A stretch of DNA of 64,000 nucleotides, from positions 186,001 to 250,000 of the forward strand of contig CAYVHO010000004.1 in NCBI GenBank assembly GCA_964451325.1. Reading direction: 5' to 3'. Under the pieces are notes generated by a model. It was not told the origin of the DNA, did not search any database, and saw only the letters and a program-made list of their open reading frames with translations. A program made the position numbers and the translations under genes. Shown in pieces: positions 26,680-33,433 of the stretch. This DNA comes from JAADHI01 sp964451325 (lineage in GTDB: Bacteria > Nitrospirota > Nitrospiria > SBBL01 > JAADHI01). The first letter of the stretch is position 1; each line of letters starts with the position of its first letter.

Positions 26680-27180
26680 ATGAGCTGGATTCAAAAACTC
26701 TACAAAACCTATGAACAGTGCGCTGATGCGCCACAGTTCTCAAACAGCCCTTTGTTACCCGTAAGCCATACAATCCAACAGGCGCATATCGAAATCACTA
26801 TAAATAACCATGGAAACTTTTTGCGTGCTAAAACCATCATAAAGGAAGAAACAATCATCCCCGCGACGGAGCGTTCCTCTGGGAGAACAAGCGGCGAGGC
26901 ACCACACCCACTTTCCGATAAAATCCAATACTGTGCGGCAGATTATCCCAAACACGGCGGCAAGAAAAAAACCTACTACCCTGGTTATGCAAAGCAGCTT
27001 TCATCTTGGTGCCAGTCCGAGTTTTTTCATCCGAAGGCTAAGGCGGTACTCGAATATGTCCAAAAAGAATCCATCGTTTCTGATCTCGTCCTTGAAAAGG
27101 TTTTATACTTGGGAGATGACGGAAAACTCCTCACAAGTTGGGAATCAGATACCCTATACCCCAGATTTTCAAAAACCTGA
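26680..27180 (+). pseudogene. cas8c: Cas8c (Csd1) large subunit, N-terminal fragment before a frameshift
   Basis: N-terminal 166 codons of the type I-C large Cascade subunit, which recognises the PAM. It begins MSWIQKLYKTYEQC, one base after the cas5 stop, and includes YYPGYAKQLSSWC and LYLGDDGKLLTSW. After that it runs into unrelated residues and a TGA at 27178-27180. The rest of Cas8c continues in the -1 frame. The break lies between about 27138 and 27165 and is consistent with loss of one base. The sequence A AAA ACC just before the stop is only a partial slippery site, so I treat this as a mutation or sequencing error. Confidence 0.85.
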
Positions 27181-28580
27181 CAGCAGCTGCCGGGATACGA
27201 GACCAGGGGAGCGCTCTGATTCGCTGGCGAGTTCAAGTACCGGGTGACCCTCTAACAGCGACCTGGGAAGATCGGAGCCTAATGGACGCTTGGATTGCTT
27301 TTGACGGTCATCAGAACCCGACGAGAGGTCTTTGTATGGTTACGGGGCAGGAGATCTTGTTGGCACGAAGTCATCCCAGAAGACTGAGACATAGTGGTGA
27401 TGGTGCCAAGCTGATTTCATCCAACGACGCTGACGGTTTTACTTTCCGAGGAAGATTTATAGATGCCGATCAAGCATGTGGCCTTGGTTTTTCTGTCTCG
27501 CAAAAAGCACATAATGCGCTGCGATGGTTGATTGGAAGGCAAGCATTTCGAAATGGCGACCAGGTTCTCGTCGCATGGGCGGTGTCGGGCAATAAGATCC
27601 CTTCTCCATTCGCAAACAGCTACGACTTATTTGATATCGAAAGGGAAGTGGAGCAAAAGCCACAATTCCAAGGTGATGCGGGGCAAGCCTTCGGAAGAAG
27701 ACTCACTAAACTGATTGCTGGCTATCGGATTGAACTCGGTTCGGGCGACGATATTGTGGTCATGGGTTTGGACTCGGCCTCGCCAGGACGTATCGCGATC
27801 ATATTCTATCGAGAGCTGAAGGGTTCTGAGCTTCTTGATCGCATTCAGTCGTGGCATGAAAACCTCGCGTGGCATCAACATTATTCCAAAGAGGTCCGCT
27901 TCGTGGGCGCGCCCTCCCCAAAGGAAATAGCAGAAACGGTTTATGGGAGACGTTTGGACGACAAACTCCGTAAAGCAACGGCAGAGCGACTTCTTCCCTG
28001 CATCATTGATGGGCGGCGTCTCCCACGAGATATTGTGGAATCTGCCGTACGCAGGACATCAAACCGCATTGGCTTGGAACATTGGGAATTTGAGAAGCAC
28101 CTTGGAATCATTTGTGCATTATTCAAAGGTTATTTCACCGGAGAAAGGAACTACCAAATGGCATTGGAAGAAGATCGAACAACGCGCGACTACCTATATG
28201 GCCGTCTATTGGCAATCGCGGAACATCTTGAAAACCGTGCGCTGTATCTTGCAGGAGAAAACCGGGAGACCAGCGCCGCGAGATTGATGCAGCGCTTTGC
28301 AGATCGGCCCTATTCAACATGGAGAACCATTGAACTTTCGTTAAGCCCGTATAAGGCTCGTCTACGAGCCAATCGTCCATCATTTTTAAACGAGATGGAA
28401 AAACAGATTGACGAAGTGATCAGTACTTTTAAGGGACAGGATTTCCTGGACGAGCGGCGGCTTTCCGGGGAGTTTCTCCTTGCGTATCACTGCCAGCGGC
28501 AAGCCTTGTGGTCCAAACCAGCCTTGAAAACAGATGAGAAACCTACCGATAACGAATCAAAAGAGGAGCAACGGTTATGA
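27138..28580 (+). pseudogene. cas8c: Cas8c (Csd1) large subunit, C-terminal fragment after the frameshift
   Basis: The remaining 480 codons or so of Cas8c in the -1 frame. True homology seems to begin at PQIFKNLTAAAG; the nominal TTG start at 27138 is not credible as a start. Typical Csd1 features follow: ALIRWRV, an AWIAFDG and TGQEILLAR region, SQKAHNALRWLI, VLVAWAV, and FYRELKGSELLDRI. The C-terminal part includes the internal Cas11c reading frame. It overlaps cas7 by ATGA. If the frameshift is real, full-length Cas8c cannot be made and interference should fail. Confidence 0.85.
28158..28580 (+). CDS. cas11c: Probable Cas11c small subunit from an internal start in cas8c
   Basis: In studied type I-C systems the small Cascade subunit Cas11c is translated from an internal start near the 3' end of cas8c. 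Here ATG 28158 is in the cas8c frame, seven bases after AAGGAA. It would give 140 residues, starting MALEEDRTTRDYLYGRL, helical and rich in Arg, as expected. The start lies downstream of the frameshift, so Cas11c could be made even if Cas8c is not. The assignment rests on position and ribosome site; expression is not shown. Confidence 0.65.
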   Translation: MALEEDRTTRDYLYGRLLAIAEHLENRALYLAGENRETSAARLMQRFADRPYSTWRTIELSLSPYKARLRANRPSFLNEMEKQIDEVISTFKGQDFLDERRLSGEFLLAYHCQRQALWSKPALKTDEKPTDNESKEEQRL

Positions 28581-29434
28581 GCAAATTGCAACACAAAATT
28601 GACTTTGCACTTGTCCTGCGTGTTCAGAATGCAAACCCCAATGGCGACCCCTTAAACGGAAATCGTCCTCGTTCAAACTACGATGGGCATGGCGAAATAA
28701 CAGATGTTTGCATCAAGCGGAAGATCAGAGACCGACTTCTAGAAAATAATCACGCGATATTTGTCCAGTCGGATGATCGAAAAATCGATGAGGCAAAAAG
28801 CCTCCGCGCGAGGGCTGAGGCCGCCCTTGGAAATAAGCTCGGCTCAAGTGAGACGGTTAAACTCGCATGTGAAAAATGGCTTGATGTCCGCGCCTTCGGT
28901 CAGCTTTTTGCTTTTAAAAAACCGAGCAAAAAAGGGAAGGGTAAAAAAGATCAGAGTACCGATGGAGATACGGGGGTTTCCATTGGTATCCGGGGCCCTG
29001 TATCCGTGCAATCAGCATTCAGCGTGGAGCCTATTGATGTCACCAGTACCCAAATCACAAAAAGCGTCAGCGGGGAGGACACCAAAGATGGAAAAAAAAG
29101 CTCGGACACAATGGGAATGAAACACCGTGTGGATCACGGGATATATGTCTTATTTGGCAGTATGAACCCGCAATTAGCAGGAAAAACAGGCTTCAGTGAT
29201 ACGGATGCTAATGCCATCAAAGAAGTTCTGCCTCGGCTTTTTGAAAATGATGCATCGTCGGCGAGGCCTGAAGGCAGTATGGAGGTACAAAAACTCATCT
29301 GGTGGAAGCATGACTGCAAAGCCGGGAAGTATTCGTCCGCCAAAGTGCATCGAACACTCAATGTAAAGCCTGATGGTAACTTTGATCTTGCCTCATTGGA
29401 TGGACTGGTTCCTGAAATCATTGATGGTTTTTGA
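28577..29434 (+). CDS. cas7c: Type I-C Cas7 (Csd2) backbone subunit
   Basis: RRM-fold protein that polymerises along the crRNA as the Cascade backbone. The 285 residues start with IDFALVLRVQNANPNGDPL, the conserved N-terminal strand and Asn-Pro-Asn-Gly-Asp turn. WLDVRAFGQLFAF and GIRGPVSVQSAFSVEPI follow, and MGMKHRVDHGIYV. It overlaps cas8c by ATGA, so translation is coupled. The frame is intact. Confidence 0.94.
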   Translation: MSKLQHKIDFALVLRVQNANPNGDPLNGNRPRSNYDGHGEITDVCIKRKIRDRLLENNHAIFVQSDDRKIDEAKSLRARAEAALGNKLGSSETVKLACEKWLDVRAFGQLFAFKKPSKKGKGKKDQSTDGDTGVSIGIRGPVSVQSAFSVEPIDVTSTQITKSVSGEDTKDGKKSSDTMGMKHRVDHGIYVLFGSMNPQLAGKTGFSDTDANAIKEVLPRLFENDASSARPEGSMEVQKLIWWKHDCKAGKYSSAKVHRTLNVKPDGNFDLASLDGLVPEIIDGF

Positions 29435-29485
29435 TAAACAAAAATCCACCCACAAACCAGAAAAAATAAAAAAGAGGTCAAAACA

Positions 29486-29698
29486 ATGAAAAATGAATAT
29501 ACGGCTGTTTTAAAACAGGAAGGTGATTGGTGGATCGGGTGGATCGAGGAAATTCCAGGCGTCAATTGTCAGGAAAGCACTTATGACGGTTTGAAAGAAA
29601 CATTAGCCGTCACACTCAAGGAAGCCTTGGAATTCAACCGCCTAGAGGCCCTAATGGCTGCGGGTAGCGAATACCATGAAGAAAAAATAGCCATATGA
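29486..29698 (+). CDS. hicB: HicB-family antitoxin
   Basis: A 70-residue HicB fold: YTAVLKQEGDWWIGWIEEIPG with the WIGWIEEIPGV turn, then QESTYDGLKETLAVTLKEALEF. HicB neutralises HicA mRNA interferase. It is a short form without an obvious separate DNA-binding domain at the C-terminus. AGAGGT lies upstream of the ATG. It sits 51 bases after cas7 and overlaps hicA by 4 bases, placing a toxin-antitoxin pair inside the cas operon. Confidence 0.87.
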   Translation: MKNEYTAVLKQEGDWWIGWIEEIPGVNCQESTYDGLKETLAVTLKEALEFNRLEALMAAGSEYHEEKIAI

Positions 29699-29883
29699 AA
29701 AGAAACAAGTTTCTCCAATATCTCCGCCGTCATGGTTGTGTCCTTTTAAGAGAAGGCCGTAGCCACTCTTGGTGGCATAACCCGGTCTTAAACAAACGTT
29801 CCGCAATTCCTAGACATACCGAAGTACAGGACCTCTTGGCAAAAAAGATATGCAAAGATCTTGGTGTGGAGTCGATCAAGTAG
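29695..29883 (+). CDS. hicA: HicA-family mRNA interferase toxin
   Basis: A 62-residue dsRNA-binding-like protein. The conserved catalytic His lies in REGRSHSWWHNP, near residue 24, preceded by LRRHGCVLL. The tail KKICKDLGV is typical. It cleaves mRNA when free of HicB. It overlaps hicB by ATGA and ends only two bases before the cas4 start, so hicBA is inserted without a separate transcription unit. Confidence 0.88.
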   Translation: MKRNKFLQYLRRHGCVLLREGRSHSWWHNPVLNKRSAIPRHTEVQDLLAKKICKDLGVESIK

Positions 29884-29885
29884 CC

Positions 29886-30032
29886 ATGAATAGCGATCCC
29901 ATCATGATTTCCGCCTTGGAACACTATAGCTACTGTCCACGTCAGTGTGCCTTGATTCATCTTGAGCAAAGCTTCGATGAAAATATTTACACCCTGCAGG
30001 TCAAGCCTTGCATGCCCGCGTGGATGAAGTAA
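29886..30032 (+). pseudogene. cas4: Cas4 N-terminal fragment before a frameshift
   Basis: The first 48 codons of type I-C Cas4: ISALEHYSYCPRQCALIHLEQ holds the first Fe-S cluster Cys residues (YCPRQCALI), and FDENIYTLQ follows. The frame then runs into unrelated residues and stops at 30032. Homology resumes in the -1 frame at GQALHARVDE, consistent with loss of one G in a run after CTGCAGG near 30000. The start ATG is two bases after the hicA stop. Confidence 0.83.
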
Positions 30033-30541
30033 AAACCGACTATCAGGAAGGGATTCGTATTGAACGTGCACTCCCCTTGTGGAGCCATCGCCTGGGTTTG
30101 ATCGGAAAAGCCGATGTCGTTGAGTTTCACGGGGAAACCCCGTATCCCGTTGAATACAAACACGGCCCCCGGCGAAAAAAAGACCATGACGACCTTCAGC
30201 TTTGTGCGCAAGCGATTTGCCTCGAAGAAATGACGGGAAAAGCGGTGCCAAAAGGCGCTATTTTTCATCACAGTTCACGAAGGCGACGGGAAGTTGTTTT
30301 TAGCCCAAAATTACTGGCTCTGGTCGAAACCACCACCCAGGCCATCCGAGATCTCTTCGCATCAAAAAGAATGCCACAGCCTGTCAACGACCAACGCTGC
30401 ACCCATTGTTCGTTATTGGAATCGTGCATGCCTTCTGTGGTCGCCGAGCAACACCGTTTTAAAAGTGCACAGAAAAACCTGTTTCGGGTCACTGATGATT
30501 TAGCAGATACATGTCATTTCGAACGAAGAGAGAAATCTTAA
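30008..30541 (+). pseudogene. cas4: Cas4 C-terminal fragment, ending inside a palindromic repeat
   Basis: The rest of Cas4, a RecB-like exonuclease that helps trim and orient new spacers. It has ALHARVDE, LGLIGKADVVEFHG with the RecB-motif Asp, PYPVEYKHG with the nuclease Glu-Lys pair, CAQAICLEEM, and CTHCSLLESC with the last two cluster Cys. The final nine residues (CHFERREKS) and the TAA at 30539-30541 are encoded by the inverted repeat at 30512-30586, so the native C-terminus has been replaced. With the upstream frameshift, Cas4 is probably not made. Confidence 0.83.
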
Positions 30542-30586
30542 GCCCCGATTTAGTCTTTAAGATTTCTCTCTTCGTTCGAAATGACA
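30512..30586. repeat. Gene-less palindromic element (30-bp arms) at the end of cas4
   Basis: Perfect 30-base inverted arms (30512-30541 and 30557-30586) with a 15-base loop. The outer sequence TGTCATTTCGAACGAAG closely matches the ends of the GIY-YIG element 68 bases downstream (TGTCATCTCGACCGAAG). It is best read as a non-autonomous copy of the same repeat family. The transcript would fold into a very stable hairpin. Confidence 0.85.
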
Positions 30587-30653
30587 ATGGCGGGTCAAAG
30601 GATAATTTTTGAACTTTCGGAAAAGCCTTTTTTCCGCGATTACCAGTAACTGA

Positions 30654-30997
30654 GTTGTCATCTCGACCGAAGGGAGAGATCTTAGAGCGTATGTCTCGAA
30701 ACTATTACGTCTACATCCTCACAAATTGGAATCACAAGGTCATGTACATTGGGGTAACAAATAACTTGGAGCGACGTATACATGAACATAAACTGAAATC
30801 AGTAAAGGGCTTCACCGAAAAATATAATGTGAACAAACTTGTTTATTTTGAAGAAACACACGATATTCGCATGGCGGTTTCCAGAGAGAGGGAACTCAAA
30901 AAATGGCGCAGAGAAAAGAAAAATGCACTTGTAAAACAAATGAATCCCGATTGGGAAGACTTGGCAAAAGATCTCTCCCTTCGGTCGAGATGACAAC
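30654..30997 (+). mobile_element. GIY-YIG nuclease element with 30-bp terminal inverted repeats
   Basis: A 344-base unit bounded by perfect inverted repeats (30654-30683 and 30968-30997) with one gene inside, for a GIY-YIG nuclease. The reading frame is open from one repeat to the other. No target-site duplication is evident. It separates cas4 from cas1. The nearby gene-less palindrome with related ends supports mobility of the repeat. Confidence 0.75.
30691..30993 (+). CDS. GIY-YIG nuclease domain protein (UPF0213/YhbQ-like)
   Basis: A 100-residue single-domain GIY-YIG nuclease. YYVYILTN and VMYIGVTNNLERRIHEHK carry the GIY and YIG strands, the catalytic Arg and the His. RERELKKWRREKK holds the metal-binding Glu. 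I chose ATG 30691. The frame is open upstream to a TTG at 30655 inside the left repeat, and the last codons (SLRSR and TGA) lie in the right repeat. The repeats thus encode both ends of the frame. The protein may move or maintain the element; this is inference. Confidence 0.85.
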   Translation: MSRNYYVYILTNWNHKVMYIGVTNNLERRIHEHKLKSVKGFTEKYNVNKLVYFEETHDIRMAVSRERELKKWRREKKNALVKQMNPDWEDLAKDLSLRSR

Positions 30998-31016
30998 CTA
31001 AAAAAGGCATTGCACC

Positions 31017-32048
31017 ATGCACCAACTCCTCAACACACTCTATGTTACGACCGAAGGGGCCTACCTCCACCTCGACCACGACACACTCAAAGTCGAGATC
31101 GAAAAAGAAACCAAGCTGCAAGTCCCTGTGCATCACCTGGGGGGCATTGTCTGTTTTGGCAATGTCATGGTCAGCCCCGCAGCCATGGCGCGCTGCGCCG
31201 AAGATGGACGATTTCTGGTCTTGCTGGATCGAAACGGCCGATTTAAAGCACGTGTCGAAGGCCCTGTTTCTGGCAATGTACTACTACGAAGTGCTCAGCA
31301 CGAGGCCATGCGCGATACGTCAAAGACCCTCGAAATTGCCAGAAATATGGTCGCCGGAAAGATTCAGAACAGTCGTCAGATCGTGCTTCGTGGCGCGCGT
31401 GAAAACACAGGTGACGAAGACAGCCAAATTTTGAAAAAAACAACAGACAAGCTGGCGAGCGCCTTGTCTCGTCTCCCAAAATGTGAAGACATTGATCAAG
31501 TCCGGGGCATTGAGGGGGAATCTGCACGGGCCTATTTTTCCTCATTTGATCGCATGGTGCGTGAAGACCGCGAGACCTTTCGATTTAATGGCCGAAATCG
31601 TCGCCCACCCCGTGACCCGATCAACGCACTCATCTCTTTTCTTTATGCCTTGCTCATGAATGATTGTGTGGCAGGTGCCGAAGGGGTCGGGCTTGATCCA
31701 CAAATGGGTTTTTTGCATACGATTCGGCCCGGTCGTGCGGCTTTGGCATGGGATTTAATGGAGGAAGTCCGTTCTGTTTTGGCAGATCGTTTGGCGCTCA
31801 CTTTGATCAATCGACGGCAAATTCAAAAAACGCATTTTATAGATCGACCGGGTGGTGCAGTGCACTTGAATGATAAAGGCCGAAAAGAAGTCGTGATTGC
31901 TTATCAAAAACGAAAACAAGAAGAGATCACCCATCCGCTGCTCGATCAAAAAATGCCATTGGGTCTTATTCCGCACGTGCAGGCGCGTCTGCTTGCCCGC
32001 ACTTTGCGAGGGGATATGGAGACTTATATCCCCTACCTTTATCGCTGA
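31017..32048 (+). CDS. cas1: CRISPR integrase Cas1 (type I-C)
   Basis: With Cas2, integrates new spacers at the leader end of the array. The 343 residues begin LLNTLYVTTEGAYLHLD, typical of I-C Cas1. The catalytic acids appear in the IRGIEGESARAYF segment (Glu near residue 163), in FLHTIRPGRAALAWDLMEE (His near 232, with the Glu/Asp after it), split here as FLHTIRPGRAA and LAWDLMEE. A GVGLDPQMG turn lies between. The frame is intact. It starts 20 bases beyond the GIY-YIG element. Confidence 0.95.
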   Translation: MHQLLNTLYVTTEGAYLHLDHDTLKVEIEKETKLQVPVHHLGGIVCFGNVMVSPAAMARCAEDGRFLVLLDRNGRFKARVEGPVSGNVLLRSAQHEAMRDTSKTLEIARNMVAGKIQNSRQIVLRGARENTGDEDSQILKKTTDKLASALSRLPKCEDIDQVRGIEGESARAYFSSFDRMVREDRETFRFNGRNRRPPRDPINALISFLYALLMNDCVAGAEGVGLDPQMGFLHTIRPGRAALAWDLMEEVRSVLADRLALTLINRRQIQKTHFIDRPGGAVHLNDKGRKEVVIAYQKRKQEEITHPLLDQKMPLGLIPHVQARLLARTLRGDMETYIPYLYR

Positions 32049-32055
32049 GCTGATA

Positions 32056-32346
32056 ATGTTTATTGTCATCACTTATGATGTCTCAACAGAAACACGTGAA
32101 GGAAAACGCCGTTTTCGGCGTATTGCCACCGAATGCAAAAATTTTGGACAACGTGTTCAGCAATCCGTTTTTGAATGCACCGTGAGTGCCGTACAATATG
32201 AAATACTCGTTCGGCGATTGCTGGATATCATCAACAAGGAAGAAGACCGACTTCGCATTTATCGGCTCACTGAGCCGAAGGAAAAACATATCGAAATCTA
32301 CGGCTTGGATGGCACCGTCGATTTCGAAGGCCCATTGCTGGTTTAA
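32056..32346 (+). CDS. cas2: CRISPR-associated protein Cas2
   Basis: Structural partner of Cas1 in the integration complex. The 96 residues have a ferredoxin-like fold starting MFIVITYDVSTETREGKRR (Asp at the first strand end) and FGQRVQQSVFEC. The start at 32056 gives the conserved N-terminus; the frame is open further upstream but only with residues read out of frame from cas1. It begins seven bases after the cas1 stop and leads into the CRISPR leader. Confidence 0.94.
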   Translation: MFIVITYDVSTETREGKRRFRRIATECKNFGQRVQQSVFECTVSAVQYEILVRRLLDIINKEEDRLRIYRLTEPKEKHIEIYGLDGTVDFEGPLLV

Positions 32347-32523
32347 GCGCGAACCACCAGCGATGGAGAAAAGGCAGGCGGTTCGCGAAGTCTGCAAGAT
32401 GTTGAAATAAAATAACTTTTAAACAAAAAGGGAAATTTTGGATTTAAAAGTGCTGTGGGAAAAAAGAGTTTCGCGTTTTCATTCATATAAATATTTGAAA
32501 ACAAAGATGATTTTCCCCATAGC
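32347..32523 (+). promoter_or_regulatory. CRISPR leader region
   Basis: An AT-rich stretch of 177 bases between cas2 and the first repeat, with no credible gene. Leaders normally hold the array promoter and integration signals. The intact repeat adjoins this side and the decayed repeat is distal, which supports this orientation. No specific promoter hexamers are convincing. Confidence 0.6.
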
Positions 32524-32636
32524 ATTGCACCCGTCCTTCGGGATGGGTGAGGATTGAAACAGTTTTTCTTTTGTCGGTCAGATTGACTTTATCTTTGGTA
32601 TTGCGCCCGTCCTTCAGGATGGGTAAAGATGAAAGC
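32524..32636 (+). CRISPR. Minimal type I-C CRISPR array: two repeats, one spacer
   Basis: Repeat 1 (32524-32560, 37 bases) has the type I-C stem CCCGTCC/GGATGGG and the ATTGAAAC end. Repeat 2 (32600-32636) keeps the stem but has changes, chiefly at its 3' end, where ATTGAAAC is lost. The single spacer is 39 bases (32561-32599). No third repeat follows. The degenerate copy marks the trailer end. Confidence 0.88.
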
Positions 32637-32718
32637 AGAAGCAATCGAGCATTTTGTTCGTTTATGATTTGAGATTTAATTTCGCCCATATTTCCCTGAA
32701 AATTGCTTTTAATCTTGA

Positions 32719-32753
32719 TTGATTTTTCTTAAAAAATGATCTAAAGTTAGATC
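32719..32753 (+). promoter_or_regulatory. Promoter overlapping a palindromic operator of the yefM-relE pair
   Basis: TTGATT (32719-32724), a 17-base spacer and TAAAGT (32742-32747) form a plausible promoter. The -10 sits in a palindrome with 7-base arms, GATCTAA-AG-TTAGATC (32738-32753). Autorepression by antitoxin or complex is the usual pattern for such modules. The start codon is 30 bases downstream. Confidence 0.55.
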
Positions 32754-32782
32754 TTAATTTAGCTCTTTTTTTGGAGGTTGAC

Positions 32783-33034
32783 ATGAAACAGGTTTTTGCT
32801 AATTGTTCTGCAAGCATTTCTGAGCTAAAGAGGAATCCAACAGCCCTGTTGAATGAAGCTGAAGGCGCTCCTGTTGCTATTTTAAATCACAATAAGCCTA
32901 CAGCCTATCTGATACCAGCAGATACATATGAATGGATGATGGATATCCTAGATGACTATGAGTTAGGAAAGCTTGTAAAAAAGCGAAGAAAAGACTTGAG
33001 TCATGCTGTCACGGTAAAACTGGATGATTTATAG
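32783..33034 (+). CDS. Phd/YefM-family antitoxin
   Basis: An 83-residue antitoxin with the family's N-terminal DNA-binding fold: NCSASISELKRNPTALLNEA, then PVAILNHNKPTAYLIPADTYEWM. The C-terminal tail is charged (KLVKKRRKDL) and would wrap the toxin. GGAGG precedes the ATG at 32783. It overlaps relE by 11 bases. Confidence 0.9.
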   Translation: MKQVFANCSASISELKRNPTALLNEAEGAPVAILNHNKPTAYLIPADTYEWMMDILDDYELGKLVKKRRKDLSHAVTVKLDDL

Positions 33035-33332
33035 TCTCAAATTTCTTCCAATGGCCTTAAAAGAATGGAAGAAGCTTACTCCGCCTCTTCAGCAACAATT
33101 CAAAAAAAAATTGAAAGACCGACTGAAAAATCCTAATGTCCCAGCGAGTAGACTTAAAGGTTTTGAAAATGTTTACAAGATTAAGCTGCGATCGGCCGGA
33201 TATCGATTGGTATATGAGGTTTCTGATCACAATTTTGTCGTATATGTCCTTGCAATCGGAAAAAGGGAAGGGGGAGATGTATATAAAAAAGCACATGACC
33301 GAAATAAAATCTCCCGAAAAAGCACACCATAA
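33024..33332 (+). CDS. RelE/ParE-superfamily toxin (RelE-like)
   Basis: A 102-residue toxin of the RelE family, which typically cuts mRNA in the ribosomal A site. MIYSLKFLPMALKEWKKL is the first strand and helix; LKNPNVPASRLKGFENVYKIKLRSAGYRLVY is the core with the conserved basic residues, split here as RLKGFENVYKIKLR and AGYRLVYEV. VLAIGKREGGDVYKKA ends the fold. It overlaps its antitoxin and closes the accessory island. Confidence 0.9.
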   Translation: MIYSLKFLPMALKEWKKLTPPLQQQFKKKLKDRLKNPNVPASRLKGFENVYKIKLRSAGYRLVYEVSDHNFVVYVLAIGKREGGDVYKKAHDRNKISRKSTP

Positions 33333-33433
33333 GTGACTGATTATACGAGTGGTTCTTCGGAATGAATTTTAAATCCACCCCTCCCCTCTCGTCCGCGAGT
33401 CCTAAAAAATCGCTACGCTTTGATTTTTTAGCT

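Noticed and set aside
27165..27180. Programmed -1 frameshift in cas8c at A AAA ACC
   Set aside because: The A-site codon does not re-pair well after slippage, and no strong downstream hairpin was seen. A second one-base shift in cas4 makes mutation or sequencing error more likely.
30799..30996. Antisense frame inside the GIY-YIG element
   Set aside because: It opens with the same residues only because the end repeat is inverted; no domain or ribosome site supports it.
31897..32055. Longer Cas2 with an upstream start in the open frame
   Set aside because: The extra residues are the cas1 sequence read out of frame; MFIVITYDVS is the conserved Cas2 start.
32637..32782. Further CRISPR repeats beyond 32636
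   Set aside because: No third copy of the stem CCCGTCC/GGATGGG or of ATTGAAAC is present; the stretch leads into the toxin-antitoxin promoter.
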